Source of the DNA: Chloroflexota bacterium
GTDB lineage: Bacteria > Chloroflexota > Anaerolineae > Aggregatilineales > Phototrophicaceae
Direction: 5' to 3'
Assembly: GCA_013388735.1 (NCBI GenBank)
Contig: JACAES010000074.1
Span: forward strand, 1 to 40,920
Length of the DNA: 40,920 nt
The position numbers and the translations under genes were made by a program. The notes under the pieces were generated by a model. That model did no database searches. It saw only the letters and a list, made by a program, of their open reading frames with translations, and was not told where the DNA came from. Below, piece by piece: positions 19,104 to 27,184 of the stretch; positions within the stretch are counted from its first letter, which is position 1; each line of letters opens with the position of its first letter.

Positions 19104-19621
19104 GGTTTCGATGCTGTAAGCCTGCGTCCCGTTAACCTCTGTCCATCCGACAGATTGTCCTCGCCCTCACCCCCTCGTTCCCCCTTTCTCAGCCGCCGCT
19201 TCGCGGCCGGGCGAGGAGGAGGAAAGCGCGTTTGTGGGCGTTTTCGCCCCGCTCCCAGTGTCGAAGGCCCGTTCGGCAGAGGGGCCGGGGGTGAGGGCAA
19301 AAAGCCGTTTCATCGCCCTGCTGGAGCGGCAAAGGACATAACAGCCTCCAGCAGAGGGGGAGGAAAAACGGTTAATCAATCGTAGGGGCGGCCACGTTGG
19401 GCTGCCCCAGGGCGCGCACACAGGCGCGCCGAACGGGGATTCATATCCCCTGAGTGCGAAGGGGATGAAGGCCGAGACTTCATGCGCCGGCCCCGCGACC
19501 CATGATCTTGAGTCTTGCCGAAGGCAAAGCGGTTATATACTATTCGCGGGTGATAGCCTGCCGTAAGGCGTCTCGTGTTTGAATGACACCGGACAAAAAT
19601 GAGTCAAAAGCAGGAGCGAAC
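19104..19621. other. Gene-free interval with dispersed repeats
   Basis: About 520 bases lie between the importer operon and exoD without a credible gene; the open frames here are GC-rich shadows. GCCCTCACCCCC (19163-19174) is matched by the inverted GGGGGTGAGGGC (19287-19298), enclosing 112 bases, and the sequence after it (CAAAAAGCC, then TTTCATCGCCCTG ending at 19319) looks like a worn relative of the MITE right end. A GTAGGGGCGGCC hairpin unit lies at 19382-19410. TATACT at 19536-19541 is a possible -10 for exoD, with TTGCCG (19515-19520) only 15 bases upstream. Confidence 0.55.
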
Positions 19622-20281
19622 ATGTCCGTTCAGATGCACGATGTAAACCAGACCCTGGCCGAATCCCTGTTGCAAGCGGCTCACTCGATCAAGGGCGAAC
19701 AGGTGACGCTGCGCCAGATTTTAGAAATTATCGGCGAGCAGGGCTTGATATTCGTCTGCATGTTTTTGTGCATTCCCTTTTTGATTCCGGTGTCCATCCC
19801 CGGCGTCAGCACCGTTTTTGGCGCGGCCATCATTCTGTTGAGCATCAGCATCACGCTCAACCGCCTGCCCTGGCTGCCCCGGCAGATCATGAACCGTCCT
19901 ATCACCACCGAAAAACTGATCCCTACCCTGGAACGCGGCGCGCAGGTCATTGGCCGCCTGGATCGCTGGGTGCGCCCGCGCATGATCCGTTTCACCCAGA
20001 GCGCTGCCATGAACCGTTTTAACGGCCTGATGCTGATGTTCGGCGGCGTGCTGCTGATCTTCCCGCTCGGCCTGATCCCGTTTTCCAATACGCTGCCGGC
20101 GCTGGCGGTTATCTTCCTGGGGGTGGGCATGTTGCAGCGCGACGGCCTGTTCATCCTGCTCGGTTACGTGATGCTGATCGCCACCGTGTTATACTTCGGC
20201 CTGCTGGCCGTCGCTGCCGTGCTGGCCGGCAACGGCATCATGTCGCTGCTTGGGCTGGTCAGACTGCCGCTGTTGTGGTAA
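19622..20281 (+). CDS. ExoD-family exopolysaccharide synthesis protein (219 aa)
   Basis: An integral membrane protein of the ExoD family, named for a Rhizobium gene affecting exopolysaccharide and alkali tolerance; the biochemical role is unknown. Visible are SIKGEQVTLRQILEIIGEQG at the N-terminus, the segment MFLCIPFLIPVSIPGVSTVFG, RLPWLPRQIMNRPI, and two or three further hydrophobic segments (MLMFGGVLLIFPLGLIPFSN, LLGYVMLIATVLYFGLLAVA). I use the ATG at 19622, preceded by AGGAG at a good distance, instead of an in-frame ATG at 19583. The trmB gene follows 48 bases downstream on the same strand. Confidence 0.88.
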   Translation: MSVQMHDVNQTLAESLLQAAHSIKGEQVTLRQILEIIGEQGLIFVCMFLCIPFLIPVSIPGVSTVFGAAIILLSISITLNRLPWLPRQIMNRPITTEKLIPTLERGAQVIGRLDRWVRPRMIRFTQSAAMNRFNGLMLMFGGVLLIFPLGLIPFSNTLPALAVIFLGVGMLQRDGLFILLGYVMLIATVLYFGLLAVAAVLAGNGIMSLLGLVRLPLLW

Positions 20282-20329
20282 ATACTGTCGGGGCAGGGTG
20301 AAAAAATCCATCCCGGCGGGGTGTCTTGT

Positions 20330-21301
20330 ATGCAGAAACTCAGCAGCCTGACCCTGCCCTGGCCGACCGATTGGGCGGCGCTGTTCGGCGTCGAACGCCC
20401 GCTGATCGTGGAAATCGGTTTCGGCTACGGGCAGTTTTTGCTGCATCTGGCGCGCACCTACCCGGACGCCAGCATCATCGGCCTGGAGATCGCCAACCGC
20501 TGCCTGTCGCATGTCGAAGCCCAGATCGAACGCCGGGGTTTGACCAATACGCGCGTCATTCATTCGACGGCGGAAACGGCCCTGCACCATCTGTTCCAGC
20601 CGGCCAGCATCAGCCAGATTCACATCAACTTCCCCGACCCCTGGTTTAAGAAGCGGCACGGCCACCGCCGCCTGATGCAGCGCGACACGCTGGAAGTGAT
20701 GGTCAACCGGCTGTCCCCCGGCGGGATGCTGTACCTGGCGACCGACATCCTCGAATATGCCGACATGAGCGCCGAACTGCTGGCGGCCACGCCGGGGCTG
20801 GAAAACACGCTGGAAACCCCCTGGGCGGCGGCGCTGCCGGGGCGCGCCCAAACGCGCTACGAAGGCAAAGCCGCGCGGGCGGGGCGGGCGTGTTATTATT
20901 TCGCCTGCCGGCGCAACTATCTGCCGCCGCCGTTTGTCGCGCCGGTGAAGGAACTGGATATGCCGCACCTCATCCTGCAAAGCGCCCTGACGCTGGATAC
21001 GATTTACGACGCCTTCACGCCCGGCCAGTACCAGGCCGACGGCGCGCATATCAGCTTTCTTTACATTTATCGCAGCCGGAACGTGTTACTGTTGGAAGTG
21101 TACGTGAAGGAACCAACCATTGACCAGCACGTGGCGTTCCTGCTTTCGGAGCGCGCGCCCAACGAGCTGTCGCTGCGTTTAAGCACGCTGGGACACCCAC
21201 GCCCCACCCCCGGCCTGCACGCCGCCGCCGGGCTGCTCGGTGAATGGCTGATGCGCTTGCATCCGGGAACGGCGATCATCAAACAGGCAGTGAAGGATTA
21301 A
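20330..21301 (+). CDS. trmB: tRNA (guanine-N7-)-methyltransferase with C-terminal extension (323 aa)
   Basis: Residues 1-197 are TrmB, which makes m7G46 in tRNA from S-adenosylmethionine. The SAM-binding start is VEIGFGYGQFLLHLA with GLEIANRC, the catalytic and substrate region is INFPDPWFKKRHGHRRLMQ (FPDPW at 101-105), and LSPGGMLYLATDILEYA follows. Most bacterial TrmB proteins end near here. This one continues with about 125 residues that I cannot assign; TrmB from the thermophile Aquifex is known to carry a long C-terminal extension needed for stability, which may or may not be comparable. I use the ATG at 20330; a GTG at 20321 is the alternative. The next gene starts directly at the stop codon. 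Confidence 0.88.
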   Translation: MQKLSSLTLPWPTDWAALFGVERPLIVEIGFGYGQFLLHLARTYPDASIIGLEIANRCLSHVEAQIERRGLTNTRVIHSTAETALHHLFQPASISQIHINFPDPWFKKRHGHRRLMQRDTLEVMVNRLSPGGMLYLATDILEYADMSAELLAATPGLENTLETPWAAALPGRAQTRYEGKAARAGRACYYFACRRNYLPPPFVAPVKELDMPHLILQSALTLDTIYDAFTPGQYQADGAHISFLYIYRSRNVLLLEVYVKEPTIDQHVAFLLSERAPNELSLRLSTLGHPRPTPGLHAAAGLLGEWLMRLHPGTAIIKQAVKD

Positions 21302-22267
21302 GTGGCCGCTCAAACCGTTTCTTCGCGCCGGTCGCGCCTGCGGCTGGCACTGCAAAACCCGCGCTGGCAGCCGGTCATTTATGCCGAAGTCGGCGGGCTG
21401 ATTCTGCTGGCGTTGACGCTGCTGCCGGGCGGCTTCGACTACCTGCACTTTTTCCACAAGGTCGCGCAGGGCTGCGTGACCTGCGCCTACAACCCGTATT
21501 ATCTGGAGTGGTTTTTGCGCCCGCTGGGGCTGCTGCCCTGGCGCGCGGCTTATCTGCTGCTGGCGGCGCTGACGATGCTGGGCGGCTGGTGGGCGGCGCG
21601 GCGGCTGGGCGGCAGCCCGTTCATCGCGCTGGTTTCGCCGGCTTTCCTGTGGATTCTGTGGCTGGGGCAGATTGACATCGTGCCGGCTTTTGGCCTGGCG
21701 CTGGCCTGGTGGAGTACGGAGCGGCAGAAGCCGCTGCTGGCCGGGTTCGGCCTGCTGCTGCTGGCGACCAAACCACAGCTTGGCGCGTTCGCCATCCTGG
21801 CGCTGGCGCGGTGGAACGGGCCGAAGGCGCTCATCATCCCGGCCCTCGGCGCGGCGGCCAGCTTTTTAATCTACGGCCTGGACTGGCCGCAGCGATGGCT
21901 GGGTTACACGCCGCAGACGGTTTTCGGCGGGGACGCCTGGTTTTATATCGCGCCGATCTGGCTGCTGGCCGGGCTGGTGGGCGTGTTTTTCGTGCGCGGG
22001 CGGCGGGAACAGCTTCAGTACATCGTCGCAGCCACGCTGTCCGGCGCGCCGTTCCTGGGGGCGTACTCGTTTTTTGTGCTGACTTTTTTCCCGCTGCGCC
22101 GGTGGGAGATCGCCGCCGCCTATCTGCCCTTCGCGCTGATGGGGCTGACCGGCAGCCAGTGGTGGCTGGGGCTGCTGCTGGCGCAGCCGCTGCTGGTGAT
22201 GGCGCGTCTACTGTGGGAAAACGGCCAGGTGCCGGCTTTCCTCGCACATCTCCGACCTGCCCCATAA
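21302..22267 (+). CDS. GT87/DUF2029-like polytopic membrane protein (321 aa)
   Basis: About eight hydrophobic segments span the protein. The pattern resembles GT-C fold lipid-linked sugar mannosyltransferases of the GT87 (DUF2029) group: a first extracytoplasmic loop with YNPYYLEWFLRPLGLLPW, then FLWILWLGQIDIVPAFGLAL and LLATKPQLGAFAI, where the 'GQ.D' and 'KPQ' elements are typical. It should use polyprenol-phosphate sugars on the outer face of the membrane. It starts with GTG directly after the trmB TAA, with AAGGA inside the trmB end, so the two are coupled. Its 3' end sits 22 bases before the first WD40 repeat copy. Confidence 0.75.
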   Translation: MAAQTVSSRRSRLRLALQNPRWQPVIYAEVGGLILLALTLLPGGFDYLHFFHKVAQGCVTCAYNPYYLEWFLRPLGLLPWRAAYLLLAALTMLGGWWAARRLGGSPFIALVSPAFLWILWLGQIDIVPAFGLALAWWSTERQKPLLAGFGLLLLATKPQLGAFAILALARWNGPKALIIPALGAAASFLIYGLDWPQRWLGYTPQTVFGGDAWFYIAPIWLLAGLVGVFFVRGRREQLQYIVAATLSGAPFLGAYSFFVLTFFPLRRWEIAAAYLPFALMGLTGSQWWLGLLLAQPLLVMARLLWENGQVPAFLAHLRPAP

Positions 22268-22288
22268 GCCGTCTGAACCGCTGTTGAA

Positions 22289-22440
22289 CGACATCTTCAG
22301 GGGCGCGGGGTTCGGTGGAGAGTATTAGCATCGGCTGTGGGTAGTGTGCGCTACCCATCCACCACGCCCCACAGCCGGACGGTGCCGTCCGTGCCGCCGG
22401 ACGCCAGCAGCGTGCCATCGGGACTGAAGGCGAGACTTGT
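22289..22440. repeat. 152-bp WD40-tail direct repeat, copy A
   Basis: This copy and the one at 23991-24142 are the same length and differ at only a handful of positions, mostly around the stop codon. On the minus strand it encodes the last WD40 blade (DGTLLASGGTDGTVRLWGVV), the stop codon at 22351, and about 60 bases downstream. It is GC-rich and host-like, unlike the rest of the propeller gene. Copy A lies at the outer, downstream edge of the mosaic island next to the GT87-like gene. Confidence 0.9.
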
Positions 22441-23439
22441 AATTGCTCCTTTAGGAACCTCAAGCATGATCAATTCCTCTCCAGTTTCGACATCATAAAT
22501 TTTGATCATGCCAGCATTTGTAACTGAAGGTCCTCCATCGGAGCGCCGAATTGATTTGAAATAACCGACAGCGAGAAGAGATTCATCAGGGTTAAGAGCC
22601 ACTTGTGTTATTGACTCGCCTTCATTAATAACGACTAGATTACGAACTACGGCATCAGTAGCAGATGTTGAATCTAGGAGTTCCACACCTTGTTCACTGA
22701 TGCAAAATAAGACCTGCATTTTAGTCTCGAACAGTAGATCACCATATGTTGCGTTACATCCTGAATATGTTTCAGTCAGTTCATGTGTTCGTGTGTTCCC
22801 CACATACACTTGACCAGTTCCCGAAGCGAGGTCAACTGTGGAGAAAAATACGACTTCTCCGCTTTCGTTAAAAGTCATTCCACGACCATAAACATCAGCA
22901 GAATTGGGGGGTAAGGAAGCAACCTCCTCACCTGACACCAAATCGAAAAGTTGAAATGCATACTCCCTCTCAGCGACGATCTCAGAAACACCGAAAGTCG
23001 CTCCTAGATAAGCATTATCTGGACTGATGGCAATATCGTTTACGACATCAACACTGGTATGGATTGTCGAAATCTGCTCCCATTGTGAGGTGTTATAGAC
23101 GATTATTTCGCCCTGCCCCGTGCCAAGTGCAAAGCGAGAACCATCAGGGCTGAACGTAAAGGCTGTCGCCTTTGCAAATTGGTCAGAGGGGATTTCGTTG
23201 AGAGTGTTTTCGTCTAGTGGAACAATATCGCCAGCAAGTCCCTCAAAGCGGTTTAGCCGTATGATAAAAAGGTCGCCGCTAGCGGGTTGAAATGTCAAGT
23301 CACGTATGATGGTTTCTTCATACGTTCGGCTTTGAACTTCACTCAGTTCCTGTGCATTTTCAGTCGTGATTCGCTCACGCTCAGTTTGAGGGTAAACGAA
23401 CGATAGACTGAATAGGAAGACAAGCCAAGCAAATCTCAT
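22351..23439 (-). CDS. Secreted WD40 beta-propeller protein B (362 aa)
   Basis: The N-terminus MRFAWLVFLFSLSFVYPQ is a signal peptide. It is followed by ITTENAQELSEVQ, a start common to Chloroflexota WD40 proteins. Blades are diverged, with FSPDGSRFALGTGQGEIIVYN, ISPDNAYLGATFGV and NPDESLLAVGY recognisable, and a perfect final blade SLAFSPDGTLLASGG. The protein is probably exported and binds partners; no enzyme motif is seen. The body is AT-rich, whereas the last 30 codons are GC-rich and nearly identical in DNA to the other propeller. The ATG lies three bases after the stop of a truncated peptidase-like gene, so it may be translated by coupling. Confidence 0.82.
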   Translation of the reverse strand: MRFAWLVFLFSLSFVYPQTERERITTENAQELSEVQSRTYEETIIRDLTFQPASGDLFIIRLNRFEGLAGDIVPLDENTLNEIPSDQFAKATAFTFSPDGSRFALGTGQGEIIVYNTSQWEQISTIHTSVDVVNDIAISPDNAYLGATFGVSEIVAEREYAFQLFDLVSGEEVASLPPNSADVYGRGMTFNESGEVVFFSTVDLASGTGQVYVGNTRTHELTETYSGCNATYGDLLFETKMQVLFCISEQGVELLDSTSATDAVVRNLVVINEGESITQVALNPDESLLAVGYFKSIRRSDGGPSVTNAGMIKIYDVETGEELIMLEVPKGAITSLAFSPDGTLLASGGTDGTVRLWGVVDG

Positions 23440-23442
23440 GAA

Positions 23443-24033
23443 TTATTCTCCGACAATCATCGGAAGATCGGTAGCAGCGTAGTTTCTGGACGGGTTCATA
23501 ATCGTTGTAGTGATTTGATTCTGCTGATTCAAAGCCGATGGATTATGTTGAAGTCCATTCGATGCAACCCAGACAAGACGGTTTTCCTGATCCACGACTA
23601 ACAACCAATAGGTTGATACACCATCCGATAGAGTTCCACCAGCATCTAACCAGCCATATATCTCTACAGTATTGGGAAATTCAGGATCACTCGTTGATCC
23701 AATTTCGGTCACTGACAGCTCTTGCGGCACTGATCGGACACTGTAGCCTGTGCTCGTCTTAGTCGCACTGGTCACGCTCGTCTGCGGGATCACGCCCTCA
23801 TCCTTATAAAACTGCACCATGCCGCCTGGATAGTTGTAAATCACGGCGTTCCGCAGGAACATCCCGATACGCCGGGTGCTACCCTCAAAAAAGTCCTGCC
23901 AGGCATCCCCTTTTGCGCCCTCAAACGCGCCGCGCACCCAATTGAGGAACGAGTCGGCAGTGATTTCAGACCGGCGGGTAAAATCAAAGCCGACATCTTC
24001 AGGGGCGCGGGGTTCGGTGGAGAGTATTAGCAT
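23443..24033 (-). CDS. Truncated zincin-like protein, C-terminal part only (196 aa, probable gene remnant)
   Basis: From its residue 24 on it matches the C-terminal third of the peptidase-like protein at 25186-26949: ADSFLNWVR against ADSFMNWVR, then WQDFFE/WQNFFE, FLRNAVIY/FMRNATVY, EGVI/NGVI, IYGW, WLLV and RLVWVASNG/RLAWVVSSG. The HELGH region and everything before it are missing. The first 14 residues (MLILSTEPRAPEDV) come from the tail of the 152-bp repeat, so the 5' end was replaced at the repeat junction. No ribosome binding site precedes the ATG at 24033, although the WD40 stop is 19 bases upstream. Roughly the first half is GC-rich and the end AT-rich. A relict gene is the simplest reading; a small secreted or coupled product is possible. 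Confidence 0.6.
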   Translation of the reverse strand: MLILSTEPRAPEDVGFDFTRRSEITADSFLNWVRGAFEGAKGDAWQDFFEGSTRRIGMFLRNAVIYNYPGGMVQFYKDEGVIPQTSVTSATKTSTGYSVRSVPQELSVTEIGSTSDPEFPNTVEIYGWLDAGGTLSDGVSTYWLLVVDQENRLVWVASNGLQHNPSALNQQNQITTTIMNPSRNYAATDLPMIVGE

Positions 24034-24142
24034 CGGCTGTGGGTAGTATGCACTATTCGCCCACCACGCCCCACAGCCGGACGGTGCCGTCCGTGCCGCC
24101 GGACGCCAGCAGCGTGCCATCGGGGCTGAAGGCGAGACTTGT
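23991..24142. repeat. 152-bp WD40-tail direct repeat, copy B
   Basis: Second copy of the repeat at 22289-22440, same orientation, 1702 bases apart start to start. On the minus strand it holds the final blade and stop codon (24053) of the propeller at 24053-25129, and then runs 43 bases into the truncated peptidase-like frame. The sequence after the stop, coding in that frame for LILSTEPRAPEDV, is shared by both copies. Divergence starts sharply at both ends of the 152 bases. Confidence 0.9.
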
Positions 24143-25129
24143 GACCCATTCATCATGTCCATTTAAAATAACTAATTCTTTACCCGTTTGTGCGTCCCAC
24201 AGATAAATTTCGCCGTTCTGTCTATTTCCTAGCGCAATGATGTTTCCATCAGGGCTAAATGTGCCCGTCCATATCATGCCATGAGAATTCTCTATTTGTA
24301 GAGTTACTTCTCCATCTACCGTTAACTCAGCTAGACGGTTCGGTTGTAGGCCATCTAAGGATTCAATGCTAATCAAGATCGTACTCTTGTCGGGCGACAC
24401 TGCAAGTGGCACAATAAAGAAACGGAATTGCGACGGATCTAGGTCTAGTATATTATCAAGTTGAATTTGCTTCAAAAGATCGCCATTTTTCGTATCTCTA
24501 AATTCCAGTGTGTATCCTTTTCGGGCGATAACATTTAGTTCACCATCAGCACTTAAGATCGCATATTCGGCAGATGTAGATTCGTCAAATCCAAAACCCT
24601 TTTCAAATATTGCTTTCCCTGATTCTGCATTCCATCGTGCTAAACCGCCATTTTGAGCAAATACGGCTACAACTTCGTTTCTGTCTGTGGGAAAAGCAAT
24701 ATCAGCTATCCACCGTACATTAGTTTGGGAAGGGGTGGATAACTCGATCCATTCATTGCTATTCGAAACACTCCACAAGTACAAACCATAATTGATACTC
24801 GCCGCGATTCGTTCACCGCTAGGGTTGATGCTCAATTGAGAGCCATTTGTAATAGGAAGCCGCCAAAGCGTTTGTTGTTCGTTTATATCCCAAACGCTAA
24901 GGGTTGTACTGGATGTGTAAGCAATTATATTTTGGCCTGAGCTGAAGACTACTTCACCAATTACGGTTTCCTCTTTGGCAATTTCTGTTAGCTCACGAAC
25001 CTTAGATGCATTGGTTATCGAGATGACTTTAAGCGCTTCAGTCCAAAGTAATTCAAATCGCTTTGCTTGAACACTATCCAAACATAAAAGATAAATGAGC
25101 GAGAAGAGGCACAAGACCTTTGAAATCAT
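24053..25129 (-). CDS. Secreted WD40 beta-propeller protein A (358 aa)
   Basis: MISKVLCLFSLIYLLCLDSVQA is a signal peptide with a plausible AxA-type cleavage. The mature part has six to seven diverged blades (INPSGERIAASINYGLYLWS, LSADGELNVIARKG, VSPDKSTILISIES, FSPDGNIIALGNRQNGEIYLW) and the same exact last blade as protein B. The gene body is markedly AT-rich with A/T-ending codons; the composition switches to GC-rich at about 24142, where the 152-bp repeat starts. No catalytic residues are seen. It follows the zincin-like gene by 56 bases and could pair with it. Confidence 0.82.
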   Translation of the reverse strand: MISKVLCLFSLIYLLCLDSVQAKRFELLWTEALKVISITNASKVRELTEIAKEETVIGEVVFSSGQNIIAYTSSTTLSVWDINEQQTLWRLPITNGSQLSINPSGERIAASINYGLYLWSVSNSNEWIELSTPSQTNVRWIADIAFPTDRNEVVAVFAQNGGLARWNAESGKAIFEKGFGFDESTSAEYAILSADGELNVIARKGYTLEFRDTKNGDLLKQIQLDNILDLDPSQFRFFIVPLAVSPDKSTILISIESLDGLQPNRLAELTVDGEVTLQIENSHGMIWTGTFSPDGNIIALGNRQNGEIYLWDAQTGKELVILNGHDEWVTSLAFSPDGTLLASGGTDGTVRLWGVVGE

Positions 25130-25185
25130 TACAATACTCCATCTTTAGAATTTTAACTATTCAATTGAAGTCGTTAACGAAAAAC

Positions 25186-26949
25186 TCATGAGCCAGTGAA
25201 ATTGGCTACAAGTAATCCTAGAATTGTACACAAATCAGCAGGAGAAAACTCCCTTCCGGGGTCTAACGGATTAACATCGAGAATCCGATTGCCCAGGGGC
25301 GGGGGATTATCTATAAGATCGTTGGCTTCATTGACATCCATGCCTGACGAAACTACCCACGCTAGACGTTTTCCATCGGACGATATACTGTCTACCAATA
25401 GCCATTTGGTCATAGGTGTCCCCCCTTCCCACCAACCATATATTTTTGATTGGAGTGGATCCCGACCGGAAATTGGTGCGGATCCAATGAGTGCATCGCT
25501 CACCGTTGGATCTGGGATGAGCCTCAAATTGGGCCATTCTGGATCTCCAATGAAGTTTCTAATTTCAGTTTGAGTTGCTCGAATGACACCATTTTGAATG
25601 TAGTGCGTTGACATACCATTTCGATATACGGTAGCATTTCGCATGAACTTACCAATGGTTACCTCAAAGAAATTTTGCCAGTCTGCACCTTTTGTACCTG
25701 TAAATGAGTTACGTACCCAATTCATGAATGAATCGGCAACAAGTTCCCTGATTTTGACGTCGTCGCTATCACTGCTTGGAGGCCAATTCTGAACAAAAAT
25801 GTCCACTCGTGCGCGTAGGCCGTACATGTTGTATGAAGAGTTCCATAATGCAAAATTGGTGCCGAACAGATCGAATAGTAGATAATTATCGGGAGTAAGG
25901 TCTGGGTAGGTAGGGTTTAGCTTAGTAAAAATTGCAACTCCATTGTCATTGGAAATAACAGCGTGTTCAAAGTACAGTTGGTCATATATACCTTGAGGAG
26001 GCCTCAAGTATTCTGGTCCCAAACCATCACGGGTGTAGTCTGTGACAAGGGAAGTGTTTTGTAACGCTTGTTCTATACTTCCAATGAGAACTGTATCATA
26101 GCCTGTCGCACGTGTAAAAGAGTGTCCCAATTCGTGAATGAGGTTATTCGGCGTCATCACCCATTGGCGGTCCGCCCCCGGTTTGCGATAGACCCGGATC
26201 GTCGCGCCGGTCGTCAGCGCAACGTTATCCTGTTCCTCGGCGGCGTTCATCAACGTCATCTGCCCCATGATCCGCCGGAACAGGTCAAAGCGGCCCACGC
26301 TGCGGCACACCCCCTGCCGGACGATTTCGGCCTCAACCCAGCGTTCAAAGGCCTCGGCGGTCGCCTGTAGACCTAAATGCGCGAAGTGCAGCGAGACTGC
26401 TCCCCAGGCGGATGCGCCGCTCTCGGTAGAAAACGTAACGCCGAAAGCAGTTTGTATCGCGGTTTTGTAGTTGTTGAGCGGGGTAGCGATGACCGGGTCG
26501 ATTTCGGCAGCAGTCGGATTATTCTGAAGGGCGGTTTTGAGCGCGGCGAAGGCGGTATCCAGGTTGTGCTGATATTCGGCTTCTTCAACGCAAGCTGAGC
26601 AGAAGGGATTGACGCCTGTGCCAAACAGCTTCAAACCAAGCAAACGCAGTGTCGGTTGTTGACTTTCATATTGGCCGATTCCCAGACCGCTCATCTGCAG
26701 GCTTCCTTCCCAGACATAGGGCGGCTCTCCGTTGGGTACCGGGGTAAAGCTCTTGAAATACAAGGATGTGCTTAACCGGCTGGTAGGTGAATGATTGGCA
26801 TACAGCCTCACCCAACAGCCGTAGGGATCGCAGAATGGGCCGTCTGTGGATGCGCGCAGCTCAATGCGAGTAAGGGTGACTGTCGTGCCAAATGAGCGGC
26901 TGATCTCGTTGGCGCTGTCAGGGCCTCCTTCTGGTTGGTAATAACCCAT
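25186..26949 (-). CDS. Zincin-type metallopeptidase-like protein, probably 5'-disrupted (587 aa from first in-frame ATG after an amber codon)
   Basis: The protein contains NNLIHELGHSF with HELGH at residues 272-276, the zinc-binding HExxH motif of zincins, and RELVADSF, whose E402 could be the third ligand. An N-terminal beta-rich part (SRSFGTTVTLTRIELRAS) resembles secreted carbohydrate- or surface-binding modules. However, the frame continues upstream through a TAG (26992-26994) to an ATG at 27061-27063, which has a strong GAGGAGG site; no such site precedes 26949. Either this is a pseudogene with one nonsense codon or the shorter form is made poorly. No signal peptide is present. DNA for residues 1-263 is GC-rich and host-like; from just before HELGH it turns AT-rich. 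Confidence 0.65.
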   Translation of the reverse strand: MGYYQPEGGPDSANEISRSFGTTVTLTRIELRASTDGPFCDPYGCWVRLYANHSPTSRLSTSLYFKSFTPVPNGEPPYVWEGSLQMSGLGIGQYESQQPTLRLLGLKLFGTGVNPFCSACVEEAEYQHNLDTAFAALKTALQNNPTAAEIDPVIATPLNNYKTAIQTAFGVTFSTESGASAWGAVSLHFAHLGLQATAEAFERWVEAEIVRQGVCRSVGRFDLFRRIMGQMTLMNAAEEQDNVALTTGATIRVYRKPGADRQWVMTPNNLIHELGHSFTRATGYDTVLIGSIEQALQNTSLVTDYTRDGLGPEYLRPPQGIYDQLYFEHAVISNDNGVAIFTKLNPTYPDLTPDNYLLFDLFGTNFALWNSSYNMYGLRARVDIFVQNWPPSSDSDDVKIRELVADSFMNWVRNSFTGTKGADWQNFFEVTIGKFMRNATVYRNGMSTHYIQNGVIRATQTEIRNFIGDPEWPNLRLIPDPTVSDALIGSAPISGRDPLQSKIYGWWEGGTPMTKWLLVDSISSDGKRLAWVVSSGMDVNEANDLIDNPPPLGNRILDVNPLDPGREFSPADLCTILGLLVANFTGS

Positions 26950-26991
26950 CCATCCGACGGTTTTTTCCCAGGTGGATTTCCGGACGGGTGT

Positions 26992-27063
26992 CTATCGGTT
27001 GGGTGGAGCGACAAACTCGCCGTTACATTTGGTGAAATCAAACGCATGGCACCAGCCGGCCAT
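26992..27063 (-). pseudogene. Interrupted 5' end of the zincin-like gene (23 codons, then TAG)
   Basis: On the minus strand CTGAGGAGGCAGACACG precedes the ATG at 27061-27063, an excellent ribosome binding site. The product would be MAGWCHAFDFTKCNGEFV and five more residues, then TAG at 26992-26994. The same frame goes on directly as TPVRKSTWEKTVGWMGYYQP into the 587-residue protein. The W-C-x-x-F-D-F start followed later by GW looks like the opening strand of a secreted beta-sandwich module, so both halves belong to one domain. In-frame TAA further upstream excludes a signal peptide, so the true 5' end was probably lost. Confidence 0.6.
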
Positions 27064-27184
27064 CGTGTCTGCCTCCTCAGGTGGTTGTTATTTTATAAGT
27101 ACCATAAAGGAGGCAGAAGAACAACTGGACAGGTTTTTTACGAAGGTATTTCGTTGGGTAATCGCCGGTTGGGCAGGGGTATTT

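Noticed and set aside
19155-19385. Plus-strand 76-codon frame in the gap before exoD
   Set aside because: It consists of inverted-repeat DNA and translates to low-complexity Arg/Gly/Pro sequence.
24034-24162. Upstream part of the frame that leads into the truncated zincin-like copy
   Set aside because: This is the WD40 tail read in the wrong frame; homology to the peptidase begins only after the repeat.
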